Shown here in pieces: positions 11,676 through 24,012 of a stretch of DNA of 64,000 nt (the stretch's first letter is position 1; each line of letters opens with the position of its first letter). Location of the stretch: assembly GCA_030765065.1 (NCBI GenBank), contig CM060987.1, positions 72,736,557-72,800,556 on the forward strand. The letters run 5' to 3'. The notes under the pieces are model-generated. The model worked only from the letters and a program-made list of their open reading frames with translations, was not told where the DNA came from and did no database searches. Made by a program: the position numbers and the translations under genes. The stretch is from Deroplatys truncata (Eukaryota > Arthropoda > Insecta > Mantodea > Mantidae).

Positions 11676-12785
11676 TTGCCTATAAATACGAAGTTCCAGC
11701 CGTTAGTGTGCACTGTAGAACAATGTTTTCAAGTAGAGTATATGGACATGCTGTTAGTATACGGAGAAGCGCAGCAGAATGCAACGGAGGCACGTCGTCT
11801 ATACCGACAGAGGTTTCCGCAGAGAACACTTCCTACAGATCACAAGTTTTTGAGAGTTGCAAACCGCTTTCTGCAATCAGGAACAGTGCACTAGCCACCA
11901 CATCCGCGAAGAGATAATCCTGTCTGTGACCAAGAAACCACGGATCGTGTGACTATGTCATTCAGCATTGTAATACAGGGACATTCATAGGCATTTCAAT
12001 GTTAGTCGATCTTCGGCGTGGAGGATACTACATCATGCAAAGTTTCACCCTTAGCACCTTCAACTACACCAGGAGCTACTGCACCCGGACAATGGACGGA
12101 GAGTGTGCGTTCGCTACATGGATTATACGCAAACTGAACAAGATCCACATTTTTTGGCAACTGTGTTTTTATAGACGAAGCAGGGTTGCACAACACAGGC
12201 CATGTAAATCGCCACAACACGCATTACTGGAGCACTGTAAACCCACATTGGATGCGAGAGGCGACCTTACAAGTCCGATGGGGTTTCAACGTTTGGGCTG
12301 GTATTTCATCTCATAGGCGCGTTTTGTATGATAGCCAACTCACTGGAAATCGTTATATTTACTTCCTACAGTACCAGCCTACTTTACTGGATGAAGTGCC
12401 GTTGTAGAACCAACTATGTGGTACCAACGTAATGGGGCAGCAGCCCATTCGACCGGTCGTGTAACGGCTTATCTCCATGCCACCTACCCTGAGGGATGGA
12501 TCGGACGGCATGGACCAGTAGGGTGGCCAGCACGCTCATCAGATCTAACCCCATTAAATTTCTTCTTATGAGGTTACCTTATAGATATCGTGTACCAGGA
12601 GCGACCAATGACCCCTCAACAGCTCAGGGAACGCATCATCTTAGCTTGCCGTAACATAACATCGGCCATGTTGGCGCAACATGGCGCGGGTTAGGCTGGA
12701 GATGGTGATCTGCATCCGAGATTTTGCATCCACTGGCATGGTGGCCAGTTAGAACACCTATTACAACCACGTGGTGGAAGGGCTA
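11676..12785 (+). pseudogene. IS630/Tc1-type transposase pseudogene (DUF4817 type)
   Basis: This is a broken DDE transposase of the insect type whose N-terminus carries the helix-turn-helix domain known as DUF4817. The N-terminus reads MDMLLVYGEAQQNATEARRL and continues to about 11894. The middle, in a different frame, reads VRWGFNVWAGIS and LLDEVPL (12186-12407). The last block reads NGAAAHSTGRVTAYL, WIGRHGPVGWPARSSDLTPL and NFFL, followed by a stop and GYLIDIVYQ (12411-12600). The C-terminus is LEHLL near 12755. The expected HDGAPAH reads RNGAAAH, so the second catalytic Asp is lost, and there are several frameshifts and stops. No terminal inverted repeats were located. Confidence 0.85.
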
Positions 12786-13193
12786 AATTGTATAGGTTTA
12801 TCTGTGTGATGGTCCGGCACGATGTCATAGTCACTGTTAAATGCAGTATTTTGGGAACAAGAGAGGTTCACAACGATCATAACATGGGCTTGAAAACGTT
12901 ATCTGGTTTGTATGTGCTAACTGTATTTTATAAACTCTCAGAACAATTATTGGCTTTCTTTTGGATGAAAGAATAGCTTTAAATAGTAAAGTGCTATTTA
13001 ATGATGCCTTATGTTTGTAAGTTATAATTACAATGTTATATGCATTATTTATCATGTTTATTAAAACATATTCTAACACGTAGCAATTTGTATTTTAATG
13101 AACTTCACATAATTAAACTAAGTGAAACGAACTTTCATGTAAAACTGTCAGTTCCCCTAAATTTACTAAACATTAAAAGTGCCTTCAAGTGGC
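12786..13193. other. Unassigned AT-rich sequence
   Basis: Only short chance frames were seen. Confidence 0.5.
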
Positions 13194-13252
13194 AGTATTT
13201 GAGCTTGGGACCTTCACCATTGAAGGCCAACACGCATACTGTTGCGCTACGG
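13194..13252 (-). repeat. tRNA-like sequence (SINE head), reverse
   Basis: Read in reverse, CCGTAGCGCAACAGTATGCG is followed by TTGGCCTTCAATGGTGAAGG and TCCCAAGCTCAAATAC. The anticodon-arm-like block and the box spacing match a tRNA, but the B box is degraded. It is a pseudo-tRNA or SINE relic. Confidence 0.55.
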
Positions 13253-15793
13253 TGCAAAGCAGTCATTGGCCGAAATTGTCACGATGCAATGCAGTGGACA
13301 GTGTCTGCGGCATAACGTGTACATCGAGGGGATTGCATAACTTCTCAATCCGGAGGCTGAGAAGACTCCTCCGGTATACATTATTGCATGTTTGCTGAAG
13401 TGTTTTCCTATTTTGTTTTTCTCTCTCTTTTTGTATCGTTGCGTGTTTTGTGAGGTGTCTGATAAAATCTTGTCTTTTCTGGGTACTATGGAATGAAAAA
13501 AATTATTTGTGTATTAAATATTATTCATCACAAAAAAGGTTTCACACTAAGTGTGCAACATTTGTATAAACTCTGCTTAGAAAGCATCGTTTTTAATATA
13601 TTATGTTATTAAACACAAATTTATAATTGCTTGTTGTGCAATTTCGGTTTCTTTCTGTTTTGTATGTTTAGTATCCTTTTAAGAGAAGGGATCACGCCAA
13701 ACCATGAATGAAAGTAAAACATCTATTTGAAATGCCAAAGCTGCTTAATGCTAGCTAATGGTCGGGGAAAACCCGAGAGTACCATCTAGTAAGCAATTTA
13801 CTTAATAGGGTTTCTAACCCTCTCCGCAAAGTAAGACGCAAGAACGTTATGCGTTTTAGATATCCGCAACAGCAGAGTTTCCGATTACAAACTCCTTAGA
13901 TGTTCTACATTGAAGGTTTATAAATAGCTATAAAATCTCGGATATCTTACGTGAATTATATACCTATGATAATGTAACAGCTTTTCTTCTAACCTTAATA
14001 AGTGAAATGTCTAGATTAGTTTTACATCGTGCCTCTTTAGCCTTTCCTTTGAGGAAAATAATTATAATTTCAAATAGCCTATATTCTACCTAGCACCTAC
14101 AATACCTACATGGTGACCAGTTTAACAAGGCAGTTGTGTGAAAATGTCTTGCAGATACTTACAAGTATGTTTATTAAAGTACAATTTATGGTTAGATCTT
14201 AGAAATTTTACAAAAATTCATTCATAAAAACGCAAGGTTTCCAAAATACGCTGGTACATCTTTATTATATGTAGGTAAATACGTATTTGTGTTTGTGCTT
14301 GTGGTGTGTTCAATCTAATCTAGTATTGAGTGAATCTAAGGTTTAATAAGAATAGTTTCCTGAAGTAAAATACCTCTGTTACATACAAATCGTAAATAAA
14401 ATTTTTGTTTAATATACAGTTATAATACTATGTATTTTTAGATCAAATTATTAACCTAATTAGCATACGTTATGTATTTATTTGATTAATAAAAATGCAT
14501 TTCTCCTTGTTAAGGTTTCTCATACTAATGCTCAGTAAAAAGAGCCAGAAATTGAAATAATATGTTTAATTTTAAATAGAAAAAATTTAAAAAGGATCAG
14601 CAGTTGCCCTAATTCAAAGACGAGAATGTATCTTTGCATATTTTTATTCAATAAAGAAACATGCATTTAAGTTTTTATGCCTTTCCTCTTTTTTAATTAA
14701 TAGAATGTGTAAATGGAAAAGCCTTCGTGCTTTTCCAACCTCATTAATTCCAAAACTGCACATAGTGTGCCAATTGATAGTTGATTAAATGAATGAATTA
14801 ATAAATAAATGAATGGAGAATGGAGAATAAATCAATAATAACCACTGTGATAACTCCTCCCATTTAATAAAAGTGATTGATGAGATTTGGTTTCGTTAAT
14901 TGCTGCCTTGGTTCTCTGAACCATTATACCCAGATATTCTCGATAGGGCCTAGGTCCGAGGACTTAACCGGCTGATCCAATGCACCTACTTCGGTGCGTT
15001 GCTGAAAACCAAACTTCCATTTGCTTAACTTTGCACACTACTATTGTGTGAACAAAATACAATACACGCATATTTTTATCTGCGGCATATAAGCCTCTTA
15101 CAGCAGGGATCATAGTTTACTCAAGTACTTGATAGTATGTGGTTGAATCCCGTTAATTGAAACTTATACTATTGTACCGGGTCCTAAATAAGCTATTCAT
15201 CCCACAAGGCAACTATTTTCGTGTATTAAAACAAGAATAATTGAGATGCTATGTAATTATAATGTAAGAACTTAGGCCATTTTCATCTGAAAATATTATC
15301 ATTCTTAATGTATCCGGTATAGTGCAAAGGGAATCAGCTGCAATGCGCTTCCGTGTTTTGAATTTTTGAGTTTTCTTTGCCGCTATTCAATTATGGACTC
15401 GGCCTCATAATGCCTTCTTACAGTAAATGAATGACAATTGAACTGTAATTCTCTTGAAATTCTTTTAGTACATATAATGAACTTGTTTACTATTTCATAA
15501 AATGGATTCAACTTTCTCTGCCGACTCCTCTTGGGCTAATCTGTCTTTGGGCGTAATTTAAATTCACCTCCGAACTCTTGCAAGCGTATTATCTGTTACT
15601 GTATGAAATTTCTTCATACTTACAGAATTCTCAGTTTTCTTAATCGAATGTCCAGCCTACCACATGCTGTTTATGTGGCCGCAGATGAAGTCTGACACAT
15701 ATGGCATTGGAGTGGCTAGTAAACGAAGTTTTGCTACCTCAAGCCTCCGTTTCTTTATTAAAAATCTACATCCCTTAATGACTTTAAAACAAC
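13253..15793. other. Unassigned AT-rich sequence
   Basis: About 2.5 kb without a long ORF, recognisable element or tandem repeat. Confidence 0.5.
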
Positions 15794-15806
15794 TTTCCCA
15801 ATATGC

Positions 15807-16057
15807 TCCCGAGGTCGCGGGTTCAAACCCGGCGGAGGGTGAATGGATTTCTTTCGGGCGTAAAAATCCTTAGCATGGCTTCCTTCGGAAGGGAAGTAAA
15901 GCTGGTGGTCCCGTGTCGTAGATTTACGTCACGTAAAAGAACCTCAAGCCTGATAAAGAGGCCTCTGAGCAAAAGTTCCGGCCTTCCACGCCCAATATAG
16001 AATGGGACGCCAATGACCACAGCAGTTAAAAGCGTCCATGAATAAAACTCAATTTCA
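15807..16057 (+). repeat. SINE-A, forward, 5'-truncated
   Basis: It starts at TCCCGAGGTCGCGGGTTCAA, which keeps a perfect B box but lacks the A box, and ends at AATAAAACTCAATTTC. Flanking direct repeats TTTCCCAATATGC (15794-15806) and TTTCCCATTATGC (16058-16070) differ at one base and mark the insertion. Short reading frames across it on both strands are artefacts. Confidence 0.9.
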
Positions 16058-16070
16058 TTTCCCATTATGC

Positions 16071-16470
16071 AGCACTCAAGCAGAAGGAAGAGATAGGTGG
16101 GGCACAGTGACAAGGCCTTGTCATGCGATGTCAAATTCCAGGTGCATTTTAGTTTCCGACTGTACCTGATGATATTTTCAGGCTTCAATTGTTTGTTCAA
16201 AAATAACTCCAGCAGAATCCTGCTTTTTTCGAAACAATATGCGCGAATATGATATCGGTTAAGTATAGGTGTATATATACATATAATATATATTTAAACA
16301 AAACGATTAAAATAATATTTCGGTCCTCGGCTAAAATAAGATCCCAGACGCTTACCAAAAAGAGGAAGGGGGAGGGAGAAACAGTTCACCGCATTCCTAT
16401 ACCCTGATGGATTCTCTGTAATGGATTCACAGCCAGATAATCTTTCACAAACCGGCTAGCGCGGATCCAA
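16071..16470. other. Unassigned sequence between two SINEs
   Basis: Nothing recognised. A short AT-rich run lies near 16270-16300. Confidence 0.5.
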
Positions 16471-16482
16471 ACCTATAAGCAT

Positions 16483-16780
16483 GCCATTCTCCGTGGTGTA
16501 TGTAGTGGTTACTTCTAGTTCCCGAGGTCGCGGGTTCAAACCCCGCGGAGGGCAGTGAGTTTTTTTCGGGCGTAAAACTTCTTAGCATGGCTTCCTTTGG
16601 AAGGGAAATAAATCAGGTGGTCCGGTGTCGTAGATTTACGGCACGTAAAGGAACCTCAAGCCTGATAAAGAGACTTCTGAGCAAAATTACCGGTCTTGTA
16701 CGCCCAATATAGAATGGGACGCTAAGGGCCACAGCAGTAAAGAGTGTCCATAAATAAAAACTCAACTTAATTTAATTATT
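16483..16780 (+). repeat. SINE-A, forward, near full length
   Basis: The head keeps an A-box-like GTGTATGTAGTGGTTAC and a perfect B box near 16532. The tail ends CATAAATAAAAACTCAACTT. Candidate target duplications ACCTATAAGCAT (16471-16482) and ACCTACAAACAT (16781-16792) differ at two positions. Confidence 0.88.
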
Positions 16781-16792
16781 ACCTACAAACAT

Positions 16793-19443
16793 CATACATA
16801 GTTGTTTGTTATTGAAACAAAATAATAAATATGTACAAAATTACAGCACAGGAGAGAGCTGCAATCTAATTCATAATGCATGTAATTGAAAATGGGGAAA
16901 TAGTACGAATATCCAACAGCATACCTAGAAAACCAATTCAAATTTGCTTTCATGAACTGATTCTCATATGATTTGCGATTGCCTTCCCAGTTATAGCCTG
17001 TGTCTATTCCATAGATTTTATTGTAAAACTCCGTGTATGATTCCATACATGAAGGAGGTACACTGAAATTTTGCTTCTTTGAATCTGCTAAGCAAACTAT
17101 GAGCTACAGCTTCTTTTAATCTCCATTACGGCTTGCATTGCTCCCGTTGGTATCTAGCCAACTGGTATATGTTTTAGCTCTTGATATTTTGAGACCGTAT
17201 GTTTGTGCCACTTCGTTAACTGTAGTGCTTCCTATACACAGGACAAGGGCCTGGTTGACCCATTAAGAAGACGGCGTTTGCCATATGTTTTTGTCAGCAA
17301 AGATAATGTGCATTTCCATTTTCACTCGCCGAACTTCCTCCACACAGAGTAAAGGGAGATATTCCCGCCATTGATTATTCCAACCGGAATTGGGCATACC
17401 TTGGAACAAGTTCGGCTTTGGAGCGTGGGAGGAAGTGGCCAGGTTTCATGCCGCATAATTCTAACCGTTTCCTCCGATATTCTCTCCCGTGGTTGAGAGG
17501 TTCTGCAAGGGCTGTCACTCCATCATTACCCAATCTGACTCTAAATAACAGGGGTTCGTGGGATTCAGCACAGGCACCTGGAGAGTGTTTAGACATGTTA
17601 AATCTTCTTCCTAAATGTCATGATTCTTTTACAGCTTCAAAAACACTGGAAGGGAACGAAGAACTGGGTCATACACTATGTACTTGTTTGAAATGCTTTG
17701 CAACAAATATTTTAATGCAAAAAGAAAACAAAAGCCATGAAAAAGAAATCATATGATAAAAGTTTACTATATACTACAATCTCACGCAGGGCTGAAACAA
17801 AACTCTTTTACAAGTTTATACCACAGTTAAATATAGAACAATGCAAGAACGATATTTATCGATACGTTAACTGCTTATTTAAACAGGAACAACTGCAATA
17901 CCATTGAGCATAAGTACCGACACCTTCATAAATGGATGTAAAACCATGAGCACAGTATTTCCATTTATGATTTCCGTTGTATTGTTTATAGAATAGATTC
18001 ATTCAGCATTAGAAATGCTATTCATAAACCAAGATAAAATACAGAAGAACAATATCTGTGTTTATGAGAACAGTAAATTTGCAATTGATTCAAGTTATCA
18101 AGAAGAAACATATGTCAAACTGTTTTTTTCTAAAAAGAGCCAGGGTTTCTGTAAATTTAATTGCAGAGCATAAACATATTTCTGAAAATAAAACTGCTAA
18201 TGCAAGTAATAAATTTAGGATATACGTAGTTGCCATCCGTTTTATTGCATTTATTTTTAAATTAACGTTTCAATAAGTTTATAGAGCAAAAATGGGACAT
18301 ACATTGAAGGTATGCTCGGCGTAGTCCCGATATACGTTAAGATGGTTAATTTATCTATAGCAAACACACAAGTTTACTAATATAGAAATATATTACTAGA
18401 AAACTTCTTAATGAAATATTAAAACTCAATAGCGGTTGGTGTTAAAATCCTTAGAGCAACCACCATACCGTACCTACACCGCCTCGGAGTACATGGCTTA
18501 GAATTGTGTGGAATATGTAAACGAAAAGGTTCATCAGGCGAGTATTTAATGAATAAAACTATTTTATGTTCACCAGTGCACACAGAATCTTTCTTAATTG
18601 CAACGATTCCATGTGTTTTACGTTCCTTACCAAATGAATTTGCAAAATTACGTGGACTATGCAAATGGTGGGTGTAACTAGAGTTAGCAAATTCTCAGCT
18701 GTTTTATAGGTTCGGTTTTAGAGCAAACGTTAACAGACACTTAAGTGAACCTATAGTTTTATTGGCTGTTTTTGCAATTGAGATTGATTTAGGAGATACG
18801 TGTCAGAACCAATTATTATGTTGAATAAATCAGCAACCTTTCCTGTAATCCACCCTTAACCCAATAACATTACTAGATAAATAAAGTCTGGGAGAAGGAT
18901 TAAAAAATTGGAGTATATAAACTGATAAACCAATGAGAATATTTTGCAACATAAATGTAATGTTGAAAGGGAATTCTTGTAGAAAAACTGAAGTTATGGA
19001 AAATCACTTATCAACGTTTTTATTCATTTTAGTAAATAGCATTTTAACTTATTCTAATATGAGACTGCATTTTCAAATGTGAAGCTGGAATCAATCTAGC
19101 AGCTCATTGAAATCTACCAAGGAATAACCAGAATGAAAGAATAATACTTATGTATGCATATAATTCTAATTGAACTTGTAACACTTGCAAATTAATTTCC
19201 AACTGTTACTGGCTCATATCAGGGATAGCTTTGTTCGCTTTTCAATTGATGAAGCAAAGAGAAAAGGAAACAAAACTAAATATCACAGTCTTTTTGAACA
19301 GAGAGTAACTGACTTCTTGTATTAGAAAAATGAATTATTAGAAGGGATCCATCCATCATTACACTAACAGTACTCCAGGCTCTGGTAGTATAGCAGGCGA
19401 TTTTTATTATTAAAATATTTGCGGAGAGATTTAGGTAGTACAT
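16793..19443. other. Unassigned AT-rich sequence
   Basis: Frames of 112 codons (17418-17756, +) and 81 codons (18419-18664, -) have no recognisable domain. The part next to 19443 may be a remnant of the LINE 3' region that continues beyond the SINE. Confidence 0.45.
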
Positions 19444-19456
19444 TTACGCGTATTCC

Positions 19457-19741
19457 ATTATCCTCGTGGTGTAGTGCTTACATGCTAGTTCCCGAGATCG
19501 TTAGTTCAACCTCGGCGGAGGGTGATCGATTTTTTTTCGGGCGCAAAAATCCTTGGCATGCCTTCCTTCGGAAGGGAAGTAAAGCCGGTGGTTTCTTGTC
19601 CTAAATTTACGGCACGTAAAAGAACCTCAAGCTTGATAAATAGGCCTCTGAGCAAAATTTTCGGTCTTTCACGTCCAATATGGAGTGGGACCCCAAGGAC
19701 CACAGTGGTAAAAGAACATGCATAAATAAAACTCAATTTAA
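19457..19741 (+). repeat. SINE-A, forward, inserted at the LINE's 3' side
   Basis: The tRNA-like head has an A box (CGTGGTGTAGTGCTTACATG) and a degraded B box (TTAGTTCAACCTCGG). The tail is CATAAATAAAACTCAATTTA. Flanking repeats TTACGCGTATTCC (19444-19456) and TTACGCGCACTCC (19742-19754) differ at two positions. On its right lies the reverse-strand Jockey-like LINE. Confidence 0.9.
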
Positions 19742-20225
19742 TTACGCGCACTCCGATTGAGGTATTTACTTGTAGTACGATATACCCCTAGTCTATCTTG
19801 GATCGTATCAGTACGTGATACAGTCGCAGCAAAACTGTCCGATCTGCTCCCCAAGATTTGCTATTTAATACCTGCAAGATATCCAAGGATGATCACATCG
19901 AGCTTTCAACTATGCTATATACGATGACCAGCTAAGTTTCTTATTAAACTTCAACCCCTGGAAAATTCGTCTCATTTGCGAATACCAGTAAATCTGGACC
20001 GAATCGAAGCGAAGGTAGTAATCGTCTACTATGGCACCAGAAGCTAACGCAAATGGACTTCTCAGTTGAGAATGATAACAGCTTTTAGAACTCCATTCTT
20101 GAACATTGTCTAAACATTGCTGCCTACGACGTTCCAAAAACAGCGTGCGCTGAAAAGTACAATAGAAGGCTAAGTCGTCTACGAATAAATCTTACGATAG
20201 CCCTAGAGAAACACATTTAGAGATA

Positions 20226-21541
20226 CGAGGGCCGATAGAAAAATAACGCACAATAATTTTTTTCTACCTTGGTATTGCAGCAGCAATATTGCAATTTCAC
20301 ACAGATATAGTTTGAAGTTTTTAATACAGAGGGCATTTTTTGTTTCATGTGCAGTTCTAGCGAGAGAAGCATGAACTACGCAACAAATATGGCGCGCATG
20401 TTACTGTCGTCCACGTGTGAAGAGGAGAGAGGTATGGTTCGATATTTGTGGGCCAAAGGGCATAAACTGGTTGATATTCACAGGAATATGCGTGGCGTGT
20501 AGGGGAATGATTGTATGAACCGTAGCAATGTCTCCAGGTGGTGTGCATTCTTTCTAAAGGGTCGTGTGAACCTTAGTGACTCGCCACGCTCCGAGAGGCC
20601 GGTAACAGCTGCAACCCCACAGAATGTCAGAGGGATCGAGGCGGCAATTTTTAATGACCGGCGTGTGCAACTGCGAACCTTATCGCAACAGTTCAGCATT
20701 CCTATGGTGCAGTCTACGATATTCTTCATGATATATTGAAATTTCGTAAAGTTAGTGGTCGCTGGGTTCCTAATAACCTGACAGACAACCACAAGGTCCA
20801 GCGAATGATGACGAGCTTGGATCACCTAACGCGGTACAGCGCAGAAAGGCAAGACTTTCTGAAAGGTATCGTCACTGGTGCTGAGTCTGGGCATACCATT
20901 ACATGCCCGAACCAAGCAGACAAGTATGGAGTGGAAACATGCTAGTTTCTCAGTGAAAAAAATTCAAAGTGACTCAATCTGCTAGGAAAGTGCTTGTGAC
21001 GGTGTTTCGGGATATGCGCATGGTATTGTATTGGTGGACTTTGCTGAAGACGGGCCACTGTGAATGCTGCAGCCTACATGAAAACTTTGGTAAAGTTACG
21101 TCGTGCCCTTCGTGACAAACGCCACAACATGAATGCTGACGATGTAAATATTCATGACAATGCTTGTCCCATGTTGCTGCTGCTACTCGTCAGAAAATCA
21201 CCAAATTTGGTTGGAAGGTGCTCCAGCATCCACCATACAGTCTGAACCTTGCACCGTCGGACTTTCATCTGTTTGGTCCCATGAAGAAGTTTCTGGTTGG
21301 CCAACGCTTTGTGACAGATGCGGAAGTGAAATCGGAAGTCCGCAGATGGCTATACTCCAAGGAAACGATCTTCTACGAACAGGGCATATTGAAACTGGTA
21401 TCGCGATGGAAGAAGTGTGATGAGAAACTTGGTCACTTTGACGAAAAGTAGGCAAAATGTATAAGTTCATTAGTGATTTTTTTTAACTATTAAACTTTTT
21501 CGTAAAAAAATTATTATGTGTTGCTTTTCGATCCGCCCTCG
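20226..21541 (+). mobile_element. mariner element, degenerate, 1316 bp
   Basis: The ends form a 31-bp terminal inverted repeat matching at 25 positions (left CGAGGGCCGATAGAAAAATA; right end reads CGAGGGCGGATCGAAAAGCA in reverse). It is flanked by TA at 20224-20225 and 21542-21543, the mariner target duplication. It lies within the reverse transcriptase of the Jockey-like LINE, in the opposite direction. Length and structure are typical of a full mariner. Confidence 0.93.
20371..21451 (+). pseudogene. mariner transposase pseudogene
   Basis: This encoded the transposase that moved the surrounding element. ATG at 20371 opens MNYATNMARM; a stop at 20500 replaces the usual Tyr (GVYG). The helix-turn-helix and GR.. 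linker follow (VSRWCAFFLKGRVN, RSERPVTAATPQN). After frameshifts come RKVSGRWVPNNLT and GIVTGAESGH, then VNIHDNACPM, then HPPYSLNLAPSDFHLFGPMK and the C-terminus RWKKCDEKLGHFDEK. Mariner uses D,D(34)D: here the first Asp (TGDE) reads Ala, the second (HDNA) is kept and the third (YSPDLAP) reads Asn. At full length it would have about 350 residues, the family norm. Confidence 0.93.
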
Positions 21542-23539
21542 TAGAATTAATTGCTATAGCAAACACTGTAATGCTTAGTACCGATCCCTGAGAAACTCTC
21601 TTCTCCTAAACCAAAAAGTTTCGAAAAAACCGAGCCAACTTACTCGGAAAATGCGGTCCTTGCTAAACTCCTGAATGAACAGTGGTAAGGTCCGCATAAG
21701 TTCCAGGTGTGTAGGGAATGTTGTATCCCTGCTCGCCAACACGTATTATAAGCTTTATCAAGGTCAAGAATATAGCAACGGTTTGACACCTCTTTATGAA
21801 TCATTTCGTGATCTGCCTCGATAACAACACAAGGTTGTTGAATAGCGTCGTCGAAAACCGCACTGGGTGTTGGTAGGTAGGTTGCGAGTTCCAGCCACTA
21901 TACCAATCGCATATTGATCTTGCGTTCCATAACCTTGCAAACGCAACTGGTAGGATGGTAGCTGGACGGAAGATGTCGGTCTTTTCCAGGTTTCCAAATG
22001 GGTATGATGGTGGCCTCCCACCACTTTTCTGGAAATATAAGCATATGGAAGATATATCCAATATTAAGCGATTAATAAGACATGGAAAGTGGTCACTAGA
22101 GTGTAAATCAGAGATGACATTCCATTGTAAGGAAGCTGCTTACTGTAGTGAACAAATTGGTATATGAATGTGTAAAAGAGTATTAAACGAGTCTGAAAGA
22201 AGCTTAGGCTCTCCGGTGTTCAGAAGAGCTAGATTGTAACTGTCGCAAAAAAAATCGACAGTTAATTTGTTTCTCGGAAAGCCTGAGGTGAGCTCCAAAG
22301 AGTGTGATTGGCATTAACGTCGCCCACCAACAGAAAAGTGTTGGTAACTGGGAAACTAAATCTTCTAGATCACTGAGCGAGGTCGTCAAATCGAGGCAGA
22401 TAAATGCTACAAATGGTAAATCGGATGGATAGCAGTTTAATCCTTACAGCGATTGACCGGATGTCAGACTGTATGAATACAGCTTCCACGAGTATATAAT
22501 CTCTGTTGAGCATCATGCCCCCGTGCGCAGGAATATCCTCTTTGAGTGTAAATTCACACCGTACTGGGGTATACCGCCTGATTTGAAAGCTATCTTACGG
22601 ACGGAACTTCGTCGCTTGTAAATATACGACCGAAAGCTCATTTTTGTTAAGCAAAACCTCAAGCTCTGGTCGATGTGTTGTAATTCCAGGTATGTTGGAA
22701 TTGTAATGGGATAGTTTCTCAATTACCATAGTCTATTACATTGAGAAAAGCTGTGTCGGGCTAACACCTTTAGTGGAAGGTTTGTCCTGCTTCTTTTTCA
22801 CTGTCATTCTATCAGTATGGGCAGAATCTTCCTGCTCCATTTTCTGCACGGTGGAGGACCCTTTTCCAATTGAAAACTTCGGGAATCTGAGATCAGCGAA
22901 GAGGAACATCGCTGATCTGAATCCTTCCGAGAAGATTTCTCGAAAGAGGATCTCCGAGGAGATGGTCGCGGACTTTGTTTCCCCTTAGATGTTCTGGGAA
23001 CAGATTTATTACTTTTCCTTCAGGAAGTCGCTTCTTTCATAGTTTTAAACTTTGTCTGTGGTGCATTATACTTTACGGGCTTGCCAGTCTTATTAGTTGA
23101 CGTTGATGGTCTTGATACTGACTTTACTGGAGGGATCTTGTCATAATACTGGTAGATGTTGAAGTTGATTTTGTGGGCTTTGGAAGTGATCTGTCTACGA
23201 GAATATTTTCTAAAATTGTGGCCTCGTTAATACCGGTGGTTTGAGTTGCAATTTCCCGACTCGGTACCGGTTTAGCTGCAACTGAGCTATAGGTACCGAA
23301 CACAGTCCTACATAATACTCAGGGGCTGGGACTCACGCGTTACCCAGTCACCCCTTGCGACTCACGTCCTGCCCCTGCGTAGTGGTATCCATCAGAGGGG
23401 TGTTGGTGAAACACGCTTGTGGAGCAAAGTTGATTGAACGTTTGGCATAAGCCCTCTCGCCTCTTAGAGGAACCCATTCAAAAGTGCGGCTCGGAACCCG
23501 GGAGCGCCAAGGAGGGATCTCGTTAAGCCACACATTTTA

Positions 23540-24012
23540 TGTCAAATAAAATGTTTTGTGGCGTTAACCATTTTCGAAATATTGATTATTAGTGGTTTGA
23601 ATTTTCAAATGATTATACCTTTTTCAAGTGGTAAGTCATGTAAATGTCTTAAATATATGGCATTTTAGTTCAAAATCATATATTGTTTCAAGTGTATATT
23701 TTTGAGAAAATAATTACAAACACCATTTACACTATCCGTGTAAAGGATAGTTTGGAGGAATTTTCTTGAAAATCTTCGTGCCTCATTCTTGGAAAATGCT
23801 AAACTTCAATGCCAAGTTTGGGTTTAAACGTTTTTGCGCTTTGCTGCGCACGCACACGCGCACGCACACACACACACACCGTTTTTCTAAAACTGCGTCT
23901 TTTTAATTCAGGGGACCTCAAAATGTGTATTTACATTGAAATATCCATAACGAATTTTTTTGGTGTAACGCAATACTCCTCTACTTCCTATAGATAAGCA
24001 GTAGATAACGTA
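23540..24012 (+). repeat. Old RepA copy, forward
   Basis: AACCATTTTCGAAATATTGA, GTGTAAAGGATAGTTTGG, TCTTGAAAATCTTCGTG and AATGCCAAGTTTGGG match the family in order. Its microsatellite is a short mixed CG/CA tract (23846-23879). It starts next to the LINE's 5' end. Confidence 0.75.

Larger units (their letters stand above)
19755..23535 (-). pseudogene. Jockey-like LINE (APE and RT), decayed, with mariner inside
   Basis: Reading in reverse from 23535: a GC-richer leader (about 23535-23300), a basic Ser/Arg-rich part that may be the end of ORF1 (about 23050-22790), then ORF2. The AP-endonuclease domain shows LNKNELSVVYLQATKF near 22640, where the catalytic Glu of the usual QET reads Ala; then TICSIYLPRF near 22400 and LLVGDVNANHTLW near 22310. 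The reverse transcriptase shows VGSVF-side blocks and SQGSVLSITVFAIAIN at 21590-21545. After the mariner it resumes with LFVDDLAFYC near 20185, QQCLDNVQEWS, KKLSWSSYIA near 19915, and LKARCDH, WGADRTVLLRLYHVLIRSK to 19755. FVDD is the catalytic RT box. Stops and frameshifts throughout show it is dead. SINE-A lies at its 3' side and little of its 3' end can be seen beyond. Confidence 0.87.

Noticed and set aside
17418..17756. 112-codon frame as a host gene
   Set aside because: No recognisable domain and an opposing open frame on the other strand. It cannot be supported from sequence alone.
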